A stretch of 64,000 nucleotides of DNA from Peptostreptococcus russellii (GTDB taxonomy: Bacteria > Bacillota > Clostridia > Peptostreptococcales > Peptostreptococcaceae). The notes beneath the pieces are model-generated. The model worked only from the letters and a program-made list of their open reading frames with translations, had not been told where the DNA came from and searched no databases. Positions 8,251-16,550 of this stretch are shown in pieces. Both the position numbers and the translations under genes were made by a program. The stretch spans positions 62,001-126,000 of the forward strand of contig NZ_FODF01000005.1 in NCBI RefSeq assembly GCF_900110295.1. Reading direction: 5' to 3'. Position 1 is the first letter of the stretch, and every line of letters starts with the position of its first letter.

Positions 8251-9810
8251 TTATTTTTTAAGCATTTTCTGTTTTTTAGCTTCTCTATGTCTATGAACTA
8301 ATTCTTCTGTATCAGATTCTGAGCTATTTGGTACACCTGGATGAACATTTTCTATCTGCCATGTAAATGGAGCAAAATCTGAATTTTCATCTTTCCAATG
8401 ATCCTTTCTACATGCAAATATTATAAATGGTATCGCACAGAATACAATCATTAAAACTATTAATATTGTTACATAAGTTACTGGACTTCCTACCTTAATT
8501 TGTCCTGGTGGTATAAAACTAAAGATTAAAGCTGTTGCGGAACCTATAAAACCTAAACCGGCAAATATCCACATACCAACATTTCCACCTGGAATGGTAT
8601 ATGGTCTTGGTCTATTTGGCTGACTATATCTTAAATGAATTGCTGATGCAAACATAAGTAGATACATTATTAGGTACAATATTGTAGTCAGCTGACTCAT
8701 AATCTGATAAGCAGCTTGAACAGATGGTAAAACTACAAATAATATTGATAACAATGTTACTAACATACCTTGGAATAATAAAAGATGTGTCGCTACACCA
8801 TGTTCATTAGTATGATGCCACCATCTTGGTAGATAACCTGCTTTACCTATTGTAAGCATACCAGCTGATGGACCAGAAACCCAAGTTACTATACCAGCCA
8901 AAACGCCTATTGCCAATGCACATGCTATCACTGGAGCCAAGAAAGGTACACCAGCCCATTCAAACATCTTATAATAAGTTATAAGCAAACTCTGAGTCAA
9001 ACTTATATCTTTTTGTGGAATTACAAACGCTATTGCCAATGTTCCTAGTACGAATATTGTTACAGTACCTATTGCTGCAATAAATATTGCCAATGGATAA
9101 GTTTTCTTTGGATTATCAACTTCTGTAACATGTATCGCATTCATTTCCATACCTGCATAGAAAAGGAATATACTCGCTGCCAAAACTATATTGTCAAACT
9201 TAGTAAAGTCTGGAAGCACATCCTTCCATGCGATCTCTATCTGAGGAGTTTGGCCTGAAAATACAAATGCAAATCCCAATACAATCAAAATAATTGCTGG
9301 AATTATTGTACCTATAATTCCACCCCACTTAGATACTTTTGCAAAAGCTTGAGTACCCTTCGTAGCTATAAAGGTTGCCCCCCAATAAATAATTAAAACT
9401 ATTGCTAATACAAAGAGCTTATTGGATGACAAAGCTGTAGCTTGAGCTGTATTCGGATTCATAAATGCTAAAGAAACTGCTCCAAATGTAAGTGCAGTTG
9501 GAAACCAAATAGTTACCTCAGACCATAATAAAAACATTGCTAAAAATGCTAGCCTTGGTCCAAAAGCTTCACCAACCCATCTAAAAACTCCACCCTTTTG
9601 AGGATATGTAGAAGCCAACTCAGCTGCTACTAGAGATACTGGTATTAAGAACATTATAGCTGCAAATATATAGTAAAAGATCGAACTTAAACCATATTCG
9701 GCCTCTGCTGGTAGTCCTCTCAAACTAACAACAGCCACAATATTCATCATAACCAAACTCATCAAAGACAAGTTTTTAGATGAACTTTGATTACCTTCAC
9801 CCTTTTTCAT
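8251..9810 (-). CDS. gadC: Glutamate:GABA antiporter
   Basis: A 519-residue APC-superfamily membrane antiporter with about twelve transmembrane helices. Seen: the N-terminal LSLMSLVMMNIVAVVSLRGLPAEAEYG, with the discontinuous first helix typical of GadC/YjeM relatives, LAELASTYPQKGGVFRWVGEAFG, and a hydrophilic C-terminal tail from about residue 475 containing several His, Glu and Lys residues, which in GadC blocks transport at neutral pH. It imports glutamate (or glutamine) in exchange for GABA. The ATG start is chosen for AAGGAGTG upstream; a longer frame adds six residues. First gene of the operon. Confidence 0.93.
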   Translation of the reverse strand: MKKGEGNQSSSKNLSLMSLVMMNIVAVVSLRGLPAEAEYGLSSIFYYIFAAIMFLIPVSLVAAELASTYPQKGGVFRWVGEAFGPRLAFLAMFLLWSEVTIWFPTALTFGAVSLAFMNPNTAQATALSSNKLFVLAIVLIIYWGATFIATKGTQAFAKVSKWGGIIGTIIPAIILIVLGFAFVFSGQTPQIEIAWKDVLPDFTKFDNIVLAASIFLFYAGMEMNAIHVTEVDNPKKTYPLAIFIAAIGTVTIFVLGTLAIAFVIPQKDISLTQSLLITYYKMFEWAGVPFLAPVIACALAIGVLAGIVTWVSGPSAGMLTIGKAGYLPRWWHHTNEHGVATHLLLFQGMLVTLLSILFVVLPSVQAAYQIMSQLTTILYLIMYLLMFASAIHLRYSQPNRPRPYTIPGGNVGMWIFAGLGFIGSATALIFSFIPPGQIKVGSPVTYVTILIVLMIVFCAIPFIIFACRKDHWKDENSDFAPFTWQIENVHPGVPNSSESDTEELVHRHREAKKQKMLKK

Positions 9811-10717
9811 ATTAAACACTCCTTCCAAATAAAATAATTTTATTATTTCTATAATCTATTATAAAAATCTAAATTTAATATCTAGATTTAATATTGGAAA
9901 ATATGTGCTAGCCTAAAAATAAGGTTTTATTACAAATGCATTTGATAATTATATCGTTATATATTGAAATATCTTTCTAGAAGATTACATTAATTATACT
10001 ACTTTTATTAAAATATGTTCTTTTTTTTTGAAATTTTATTATACAAAAAATCTATAATTAAAATGCAATTTATTAATTTCATAAATAAATGATTTGATAA
10101 ATTAAATTCTATTAATTTAAATGAATTTTTCAATTTTTTCTAATTAACTTTTTTTTAAATATTTTCTAAAAAATGAATTACTGCAAAAATTTTATTATTC
10201 AAATACTATATTTTTTCTAATTAAACTTTTAAAAAATAGTGTTTGAAATTAACTAAATGATTATAAATTAAAATATTTAATTATTTTTATTAAAACTACC
10301 ATTAAAAATATTGTAGCTTTAAAACTTAAATATTGTTTTCTTTTAATTTTATTTATAAGAACTTGAATAAATTCCGATTGTCAATTTCTGAATACAATTA
10401 TATTATTAATTCAAAAAATAAACAACGATTTTAATTATTAAATATCTAAAATTTTTCTAAAAGTTTTAAAAATGCATTTACAGAGTTTCTTTAGTCATAG
10501 ATATTTTAAAAATTTCTATTGGCAAAATCCTTTCTATTGATAGTATTCTGATAAATATAAACGCAATTTTTTTTTCTAACACTTCAGAATTTTTATAAAA
10601 CTATACTTTTTTGGTTTTTTCGTGTTTTTATTCAAAATACTTTTCATGTTTATTTTAGTTGATTTTATTCAAAAAGTAAAAATGTCTATTTATATGGAAC
10701 TTGAAGCACATTTCTGT
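9811..10717. other. AT-rich intergenic region between gadC and the DUF4352 gene
   Basis: About 0.9 kb with no convincing reading frame, hairpin or known RNA motif. It must carry the gadC promoter (minus strand) at its left end and ends at the promoter of the DUF4352 gene on the right. Base composition is even more AT-rich than the surroundings. Confidence 0.6.
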
Positions 10718-10723
10718 TATACT
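10718..10723 (+). promoter_or_regulatory. Extended -10 promoter of the DUF4352 gene
   Basis: TATACT preceded by TGT (extended -10), 33 bp before the start codon; no good -35 hexamer at the right distance. Confidence 0.5.
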
Positions 10724-10755
10724 TTAATTAAATTAAATTTATAAGGAGGTCTACT

Positions 10756-11292
10756 ATGGCAAGTAGTAAAAAAGGTTGTGGAATTGGTTGTTTTACAATA
10801 GTCATAATTTTCATTATTTTAAGTATTATAGGCTCTTTCTTCGGGAGCGATGATAATTCTAATTCCGGCCAAAAAGAAGAAAAAATAGAGTATTCAATCG
10901 GTCAAACAGTAAAAACAGAAAAAATAGAGTTTACTGTTTTATCTACGGACAAACAAAAATCTGTATCTATAGATGATAGTGGATATTTTCAATACACTGC
11001 AGAAGGAAACAATATTTATTACATTATAAAAGTAAAGATTAAAAATATTTCAAAAGAAAGTATTGATCTAGATACATCTGGATTTAAACTTCTAAATAAT
11101 GATATTTCATACACACCTTCTATGTTATTTACAGATAGCGCAATGAATTTTGATGGTATAAATCCAGGTACAGAAATCGAAAGAAATCTATATTTTGACA
11201 TACCTGAAGATGCTGATTTATCAAATGCAACTTTAGAAGCTGGCGATAATATCTTCTCTGACACAGGTGAAATTAAAATTAAATTGAATTAA
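10756..11292 (+). CDS. Membrane-anchored DUF4352-domain protein
   Basis: A 178-residue protein with a strong AAGGAGG site. The N-terminus MASSKKGCGIGCFTIVIIFIILSIIGSFFG is one hydrophobic anchor (residues 11-30), followed by an acidic Ser/Asn-rich linker and an immunoglobulin-like DUF4352 domain from about residue 45, with YSIGQTVKTEKIEFTVLS and YYIIKVKIKNISKESIDLDTSGFKL. DUF4352 domains occur in surface proteins of Gram-positives; function is not established. The Cys residues at the membrane edge do not form a normal lipobox. It is the only plus-strand gene here and its terminator has been hit by an IS3-type element. Confidence 0.8.
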   Translation: MASSKKGCGIGCFTIVIIFIILSIIGSFFGSDDNSNSGQKEEKIEYSIGQTVKTEKIEFTVLSTDKQKSVSIDDSGYFQYTAEGNNIYYIIKVKIKNISKESIDLDTSGFKLLNNDISYTPSMLFTDSAMNFDGINPGTEIERNLYFDIPEDADLSNATLEAGDNIFSDTGEIKIKLN

Positions 11293-11319
11293 CATTGTAT
11301 ATAAGTAATCATAATAAAA

Positions 11320-11336
11320 AGCCTCGACAAAATGAG
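11320..11336 (+). terminator. Truncated terminator of the DUF4352 gene
   Basis: AAAAAGCCTC, an 8-base loop and then GAGG, where the sequence switches to the end of an IS3-type element. The expected remainder of the right arm and the T-run is missing. Confidence 0.55.
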
Positions 11337-11713
11337 GTGCCCCCAAAAAGTTAGACTTTTATTGCGTAACAGATTTAATAGCTGTTACGCATTTTTTATT
11401 TATGCAGATAGGAGTTTTGTCCTGTATTGAATATGACTCAACCAACCTAGCTTTTCTTTAATCCTTTCCTCATTATAATACTTAATAAAACGTTCTATTT
11501 CTATCTTTAATTCTTCAAAACTATTATATACAATCCCATAATAAACTTCTTGTTTTAGTAATCCAAAAAAATTTTCCATAATAGAGTTATCATAACAATT
11601 ACCTTTTCGAGACATACTTTGAAATATTCGTTCTTTTTTAGGTGATGTGAATAAGACTTCATTTGATAAACCCGTCCCTGATCAGAATGAAATATTCTAC
11701 GGAATTGCAAATA
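11337..11713 (-). mobile_element. Remnant of an IS3-family insertion sequence
   Basis: Only one end survives. The terminus reads TGCCCCCAAAAAGTTAGAC, the typical IS3/IS150-group end, followed by a hairpin (arms GCGTAACAG/CTGTTACGC, 11364-11390) and the C-terminal part of the transposase. The other end and orfA are absent. The hairpin with its following ATTTTTTA may now terminate plus-strand transcription. Confidence 0.85.
11400..11713 (-). pseudogene. C-terminal fragment of IS3-family transposase OrfB, frameshifted
   Basis: The reading frame encodes FHSDQGRVYQMKSYSHHL, shifts by one base in an A6G tract (minus strand, 11633-11639), and continues KKERIFQSMSRKGNCYDNSIMENFFG to the stop at 11400. 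This is the end of an integrase-core (DDE) domain: the HSDQG motif with its Asp and the MENFFG motif with the catalytic Glu are both visible, followed by YYNEERIKEKLGW. The first catalytic Asp and all upstream parts are gone, so it is inactive. An A7 tract would restore the frame. Confidence 0.9.
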
Positions 11714-12018
11714 CTAGCTTTTATTTTAAATATTTAACTAACTTTTGTCTTGAAATTGCGTATTCAATGCAAAATTACGCCAATTTTACGCCAATATATT
11801 AAATTTTCTCCTCAAGTTTTAGAATAGATTAATACAACCTATTCTAACTATTTTATACAAACTTGCTATAAATATAATATATACTAATATTAAAAGTTTA
11901 TATACTTCTTCACTAACCTCTACTTTTTCTTCTTTTATCAATAACACATGATATAATAGAGATATAAAAATAATTAATAAATATATTATCAATGCGAAAG
12001 GTTTAAACGGTGGTTAAA
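11714..12018. other. Intergenic, partly IS-derived junction region
   Basis: About 300 bp with no supported gene. It holds a tandem 10-base repeat TTACGCCAAT (11775-11784 and 11786-11795) and the likely promoter of the gene at 12019. Nothing else recognisable. Confidence 0.5.
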
Positions 12019-12827
12019 ATGTTAAAAAATGCGATTATAAAAAAGGTTGTAGCAGTAGTAGGAATAGTAACACTAACAAGTATTACAACTGTCGGAGCTT
12101 TAAAAGTATTAGATAATAACGATACACTAAAAAAGTAGCAAAATCAAGTTTAAAAACATCTGATGAAGAAAGTGATATAAAATCTTATGAAACAGATAAT
12201 GAAGCAGATAATAAATCCGAAAAAAGAAAATTAAACACAAGTGCATACAGTCTAGAAAGTGGACGTTTATATAAATTCTTAAAAGATAATAAACTAGAAA
12301 GTTTAAAACTTATAGACAAAGCTTATATATTACAACAACAAGCAAACACAATTGGAAAGACTTTTCAAGAATGGGAAAATAGAGATAATATTATGAAAAA
12401 CTTTATGGACTGTGGTGACGTTAGAATTGAATACACAGAAAGTGATGATTTGCAAGGACTAGAACAGTTATGTAATAAATATGGTTATAACAATACAGAG
12501 GTTAAAAATATAATTGAAGAATTGCAAGCATTCGATTATAATAAAGTTCAAAAAAGATATGACCAATATGTACTAAGATGTGAGCAAGAAGAAATGCGAA
12601 AAAATAACTTTGGTAACACTTATAATGCTAATGAAGGACAACATAACAACAATAGAATAAGTAAAGAACAAAAAGACTATAATATGAAAGTAGTCGAAGA
12701 TCGTTATGATAAAATTGCTCAAGAAGAAAAAATGAATGACTATGGTAATAATTATGATAATTTAACTACAGAGCAACAAGAAGAGTACAATGCTTATATG
12801 AATAAAACTTATAATGGTATAGAATAA
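12019..12827 (+). pseudogene. Secreted or membrane-anchored protein of unknown function, split by a -1 frameshift at A6G
   Basis: Not recognised. The 5' frame starts at 12019 behind GGTGG, encodes a signal peptide or anchor (MLKNAIIKKVVAVVGIVTLTSITTVG) and stops at 12136-12138 after 39 residues. In the -1 frame the sequence continues without a break from AAAAAAG (12129-12135) through VAKSSLKTSDEESDIKS to the stop at 12825, giving a 269-residue product. The mature part is acidic, Lys/Glu/Asn-rich, probably helical, with no known motif. A AAA AAG is both a classic -1 slippery site and a spot for single-A indels; an A7 tract would give one intact gene. Confidence 0.6.
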
Positions 12828-12832
12828 TTATA

Positions 12833-12919
12833 AAGATAAGAGGATCCCCAAATATAAAACAATTAAGAAAGATTGCAAATGTTCTTGAATGTAATATATC
12901 TGCTTTAATTGACAATTAA
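12833..12919 (+). pseudogene. C-terminal remnant of an XRE-family regulator
   Basis: Twenty-eight codons reading KIRGSPNIKQLRKIANVLEC then NISALIDN and a stop. This is the last two helices of a Cro/C1-type helix-turn-helix domain (compare P-x-I-x-T-L-x-K-I-A-x-x-L). There is no start codon or N-terminal half, so it is a fragment left by deletion or insertion. Confidence 0.6.
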
Positions 12920-12970
12920 CCTAATTATATTTTTGAGATAATACATATTATTTTTGAGTATAAAAAGGAA

Positions 12971-13078
12971 ATGAAATTTAGATTACTTGCAAGTCAAGAT
13001 GAATCAACTGACCTTTTATCTCACAATCCTCACTTTGATGACTCTTTAATAAAATGGAATGAGAAAGAAGCATTATAA
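12971..13078 (+). pseudogene. Short degenerate reading frame
   Basis: Thirty-five codons beginning MKFRLLASQDESTDLLSHNP, then a stop; in another frame just downstream (about 13082-13144) the sequence EFSDEELEDWKLSFPKRSRF continues to a stop. Together they look like one small acidic protein broken by a frameshift. Family not recognised, and the start has a poorly spaced AAGGA. Low confidence that it is or was a gene. Confidence 0.3.
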
Positions 13079-13232
13079 CTAAGAATTTTCTGATGAAGAA
13101 TTAGAGGATTGGAAACTGTCTTTTCCTAAAAGGTCAAGATTTTAAAGAAATATAAGTAAAAAGAGTAATACAAATAGTAGAAAATAAGTATAGGGTAATT
13201 ACTCGTAAAATTAGAATTTGTGGAGGTAATAA

Positions 13233-13520
13233 ATGGATACAACTTATATACTGATCGGTGCATTATTTTTAATTTTTGTAATAGGAGCACTAAATTATTC
13301 AAAGGACAAAGAACAAATAAAGAGGATGCAAGCTCAGATAAATGAGCTATGTAGAGTAATGGGGCATGATGAATTAGTGTCAACTTATATTTCTGATAAA
13401 GATAAAGAACTACTTATGCATCTAAAAAACACTGGAAAGGAAATTGAAGCAATAAAGAAAATTAGAGATCTAACTGATTTAGATTTAAAAGAAGCTAAGA
13501 AATATTTTGATAGTATTTAA
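13233..13520 (+). CDS. Small membrane protein with ribosomal L7/L12-like C-terminal segment
   Basis: A 95-residue protein behind a GGAGGT site. Seen: one N-terminal transmembrane helix (about residues 4-21), a charged helix around residues 24-45, and a C-terminal KEIEAIKKIRDLTDLDLKEAKKYFDS segment, which resembles the part of the L7/L12 C-terminal domain (K-I-x-x-I-K-x-x-R-x-x-T-G-L-x-L-K-E-A-K) that contacts translation factors. Small membrane-anchored proteins of this kind occur in Gram-positives without known function. It is flanked by gene remnants and an IS256-type element. It is not ribosomal L7/L12: it lacks the N-terminal dimerisation domain. Confidence 0.7.
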   Translation: MDTTYILIGALFLIFVIGALNYSKDKEQIKRMQAQINELCRVMGHDELVSTYISDKDKELLMHLKNTGKEIEAIKKIRDLTDLDLKEAKKYFDSI

Positions 13521-13568
13521 ACAAATCGCAGTTTATCTAAACAATAATTTTCGAATCTATGTAAAAAA

Positions 13569-14903
13569 GTATGTAAAATTGTAAGTCCTTCTATGGTAAA
13601 ACTATTATCATAGGAGGACTTTTGTTATGGGAAGAAGAAAAAGAGAGCCAATGAATCCAGCTAAGAAAAATATTGTAAATGAATTAATAAAAACTTATGA
13701 TATAAAAACAGCCAAGGACATTCAAGAAGCATTAAAAGACTTGCTGGGTGAAACACTACAAGATATGTTAGAAGCGGAAATGAATGAGCATTTAGGATAT
13801 GAGAAATATTCTAGGGATGAAGACGTTGAAAACAGCAGAAACGGTTATAAGAGTAAAAAAGTTAGAAGCTCAATTGAGGAATTTGAGATAGATGTTCCAC
13901 AGGATAGAGAATCTCAATTTGAACCGAAGATTATTAAAAAAAGACAAAGGGATATATCGGAAATTGAACAAAAAATAATAAATATGTACGCATCTGGCTT
14001 AACTACTAAAACAATAGTCGAAGAAATCGAAGATATATATGGATTTGAAGTATCAGAATCCATGATAAGTGATATAACTGATAAAGTAATACCAAGAATT
14101 GAAGAATGGAAATCTCGACTTCTTGATTCGGTTTATCCCGTTATTTACATTGATGCAGTTCATTTTTCAGTAAAAGATGCTGGAATAGTAAAAAAGAGAG
14201 CTGCCTATGTAATCTTAGGCGTTACGACCGAAGGTATGAAAGAAGTTCTAGGGCTTTATGTTGGCGATTCCGAATCTTCAAAATACTGGTTATCAGTATT
14301 TAACGAGCTTAAAAACAGAGATCTAAAGGATATTATGATACTTTGTGCAGACGAATTAACAGGTATTAAAGAGTACTTAAATGTGGCATTTCCAAATACT
14401 GAATACCAACGCTGTATAGTACATCAAGTCAGAAACACATTGAAATACGTTAGTTACAAAGACAAGAAATAGTTTGCTGCGGATCTAAAATTAATTTACT
14501 TGTAAGGATCCGAAGAACAGGCTAGGCAAAATTTAGATTCTGTTAGTGAAAAATGGTCTGAAAAATACCCGAATTCCCTTAAATCATGGTATACAAACTG
14601 GGACTGTATAATTCCTATTTTTAAATTTTCTCCAGAAACTAGAAGGGTTATATACACTACAAACGCTATAGAGAGCCTCAATGCTCAGTTTAAGAGACTA
14701 AACAGGAATAGAAGTGTGTTCCCGACTAAATCTTCTCTAGAAAAAGCTTTATTTTTATCAGTAGAAAAAATAAGCAAAAAATGGACTCACCCTATTCGAA
14801 ATTTGGGTTTTATATTCGGAAAGCTATCAATCATGTTCGAAGAACGCATAAGTTACTAGATTTAAAACTGACTTTATAGCAGTTTTTATTTACATGCAAA
14901 AAT
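13569..14903 (+). mobile_element. IS256-family insertion sequence, inactivated
   Basis: The element holds one transposase gene of the mutator type. Candidate ends are an imperfect inverted repeat: AAGTATGTAAAATTG near 13569 and the complement-matching stretch TTTTTATTTACATGC near 14883-14897. The exact ends and any target duplication are not certain. Confidence 0.6.
13627..14859 (+). pseudogene. IS256-family (mutator) transposase with two in-frame stop codons
   Basis: The frame runs 410 codons, a normal IS256 length, but is interrupted by TAG at 14470-14472 (codon 282) and TAA at 14503-14505 (codon 293). All three catalytic acids are still encoded: Asp176 in YIDAVHF, Asp242 in CADELTG and Glu349 in NAIESLN, with spacing 66 and 107 residues as in IS256. 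The N-terminal part NEHLGYEKYSRDEDVENSRNG is typical. The start follows AGGAGGACTTTTGTT. Without readthrough only an inactive 281-residue product is made. Confidence 0.92.
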
Positions 14904-14925
14904 TAAGTAATATTATAAAATTAAA

Positions 14926-14952
14926 GGAAGGTTGGATTTTCGCCAGCCTTCC
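14926..14952 (-). terminator. Terminator downstream of the 15-16 kb membrane-protein gene
   Basis: Hairpin with arms GGAAGGCTGG/CCAACCTTCC read on the minus strand, followed by TTTAATTTT. A second, weaker inverted repeat (AAATTAGCC/GGCTAATTT) lies just before it at about 14991-15014. Confidence 0.55.
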
Positions 14953-15043
14953 CAATAATCAAATATTTATTTTTTAACTGCCTAATTGGCAAATTAGCCA
15001 TAGAAGGCTAATTTACAGAAAAAATTCTATACACTCCTTATTA

Positions 15044-16369
15044 CTAAATAATATTTACTTTGCAGATATATTTTTTCTCTAAATTTTTTTTGATTTCTTT
15101 GATTGTTTCACTACTATAACATATAATTTCTATATCTATTCTCTCATTTTCTATAAATATCATTTTTTTCATTTCTATTTTCCTAGAATTTTCCAATTTG
15201 TCAATAAAATTTTTTAGTTTATTATATTCCTCTCTTATAATATTTTCTTTAGTTATAATTACTGAATATCTATTATCTCCCATTCCACAATAATATAACT
15301 CTTTATTTTTCATAACTCCTCTTAATATAGAACTATATAGCATCATCGTTTTATTCATGAAGCATCCTCCAAGATATTCTAATGAAATATACTGATAAAT
15401 ATCAAATTCATAAATATAAAAATCACTGTTTTTATTTTCATAATTATCTATTAATAATTTAATCAATCTAGCACATACATCTATATTCATATCATCATAG
15501 CAAATCTTTTTAATAAACTCTCTAGAATCTTTATTCAAAATTTTTTCCGCAGTAGAGATTTTTATCTGTGCTATTCCAACTGAAATATCCTTTTTTATTG
15601 CATAATTACTAAAATATTTACACAATATCTTTTCAAAAATAGGATAAAAAAGTCTTCTTCTATAAAAAATCTCTAACTTTAAAATTGCTTCTAATATATC
15701 TATATTTATGTCATACTTTCTAGCAACCGAATCAATAATAATTTTATTTTTTTCAATATAGTAATTTTTCATATTTAATTGATTCTCTAAAATATATAGT
15801 TCTTCTCTGTAACTATCTGCGTTTTCAATAATCACAACTCTAAAAAGCTTATCTATAATTTTTTCTAATTCAATAGGAAATGCTATTAAAAATAGGGATA
15901 TAATAAATGTCATTGCCTTATTATCTAAAAAAACAAATAACTTAGCTCCTTTTAAAACTGGTATAAATATTGTAATCGTTAATTTACAAATTGTTATTGA
16001 TACTATTACAAAAATTATATAATGTAACAATAATGACCATTCTGTAGTATTATTTCTGAATTTTAATAAATGATTCTGAATTATTGCTGGCCATATATTT
16101 AAAAAAGTAACAATAAATATTCCTAAAACTATCTGTTTTTCAGAGTAGTTGCATATTGAATAAAGAAAATATGTTCCTAATATTATATATATTATTCTTA
16201 TTACTGTACTACTAACTGTTCTTTTTATGTCTTCTTCTGCCCTAAACTGTAAAATTGAGCTATATTTCTCTGATATTAGAGTTTTATGAATTGTAGATAA
16301 AAATATAAATAAAATACTAGAAACTATAATTGGTATTAAATCATCAGTAGAAAGTAATGTCACCTTCAT
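15044..16369 (-). CDS. Unrecognised five-helix membrane protein with a lysozyme-like segment
   Basis: A 441-residue protein I cannot assign. Seen: about five transmembrane helices in the first 175 residues, then a soluble C-terminal half. Residues about 215-270 read YDINIDILEAILKLEIFYRR, then about 25 residues, then SVGIAQIKISTAEKIL. This layout (helix ending in Glu, a basic patch, then S-x-G-x-x-Q-x-x-x-x-T-A) resembles the active site of lytic transglycosylases and goose-type lysozymes, with the Glu in KLE as candidate catalyst; this is inference. The last 100 residues are Lys/Glu-rich. Start: ATG behind AAGAGG; two GTG codons just upstream are alternatives. It stands alone beside IS remnants. 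Confidence 0.6.
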   Translation of the reverse strand: MKVTLLSTDDLIPIIVSSILFIFLSTIHKTLISEKYSSILQFRAEEDIKRTVSSTVIRIIYIILGTYFLYSICNYSEKQIVLGIFIVTFLNIWPAIIQNHLLKFRNNTTEWSLLLHYIIFVIVSITICKLTITIFIPVLKGAKLFVFLDNKAMTFIISLFLIAFPIELEKIIDKLFRVVIIENADSYREELYILENQLNMKNYYIEKNKIIIDSVARKYDINIDILEAILKLEIFYRRRLFYPIFEKILCKYFSNYAIKKDISVGIAQIKISTAEKILNKDSREFIKKICYDDMNIDVCARLIKLLIDNYENKNSDFYIYEFDIYQYISLEYLGGCFMNKTMMLYSSILRGVMKNKELYYCGMGDNRYSVIITKENIIREEYNKLKNFIDKLENSRKIEMKKMIFIENERIDIEIICYSSETIKEIKKNLEKKYICKVNII

Positions 16370-16384
16370 CACCACCTCTTAAAA

Positions 16385-16410
16385 AGACCGTAACAATTAA
16401 GCTACGGTCT
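16385..16410 (-). terminator. Terminator between guaA and the membrane-protein gene
   Basis: Inverted repeat AGACCGTA/TACGGTCT with a TTTTT run on the minus strand and a matching T-run on the plus strand, so it can act in both directions. Confidence 0.75.
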
Positions 16411-16550
16411 AATTTTTTGTATTTTATTGCAAGCTACTTTGAACAATTACTGCGATTATTCTTTTTGAAATCTTTACTCAATTTTGTACCAGTTGCTCAT
16501 TTTAACAGGCTCAAAATCCCTACTTCAAACCATTTCTATGATGTTTCGAT

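Noticed and set aside
10756-10850. Lipobox in the DUF4352 protein
   Set aside because: The cysteines come before the hydrophobic segment, not after it, so lipidation at a normal lipobox is not supported.
11775-11795. Tandem TTACGCCAAT as an attachment site or integrase remnant
   Set aside because: Only two 10-base copies, no integrase gene and no matching copy seen elsewhere in the window.
11823-11951. Short minus-strand hydrophobic reading frame
   Set aside because: About 42 codons from GTG without a ribosome binding site and no recognisable family; likely chance.
12019-12138. Independent 39-residue secreted peptide (toxin or pheromone)
   Set aside because: The coding sense continues immediately in the -1 frame, so a single interrupted gene is the simpler reading.
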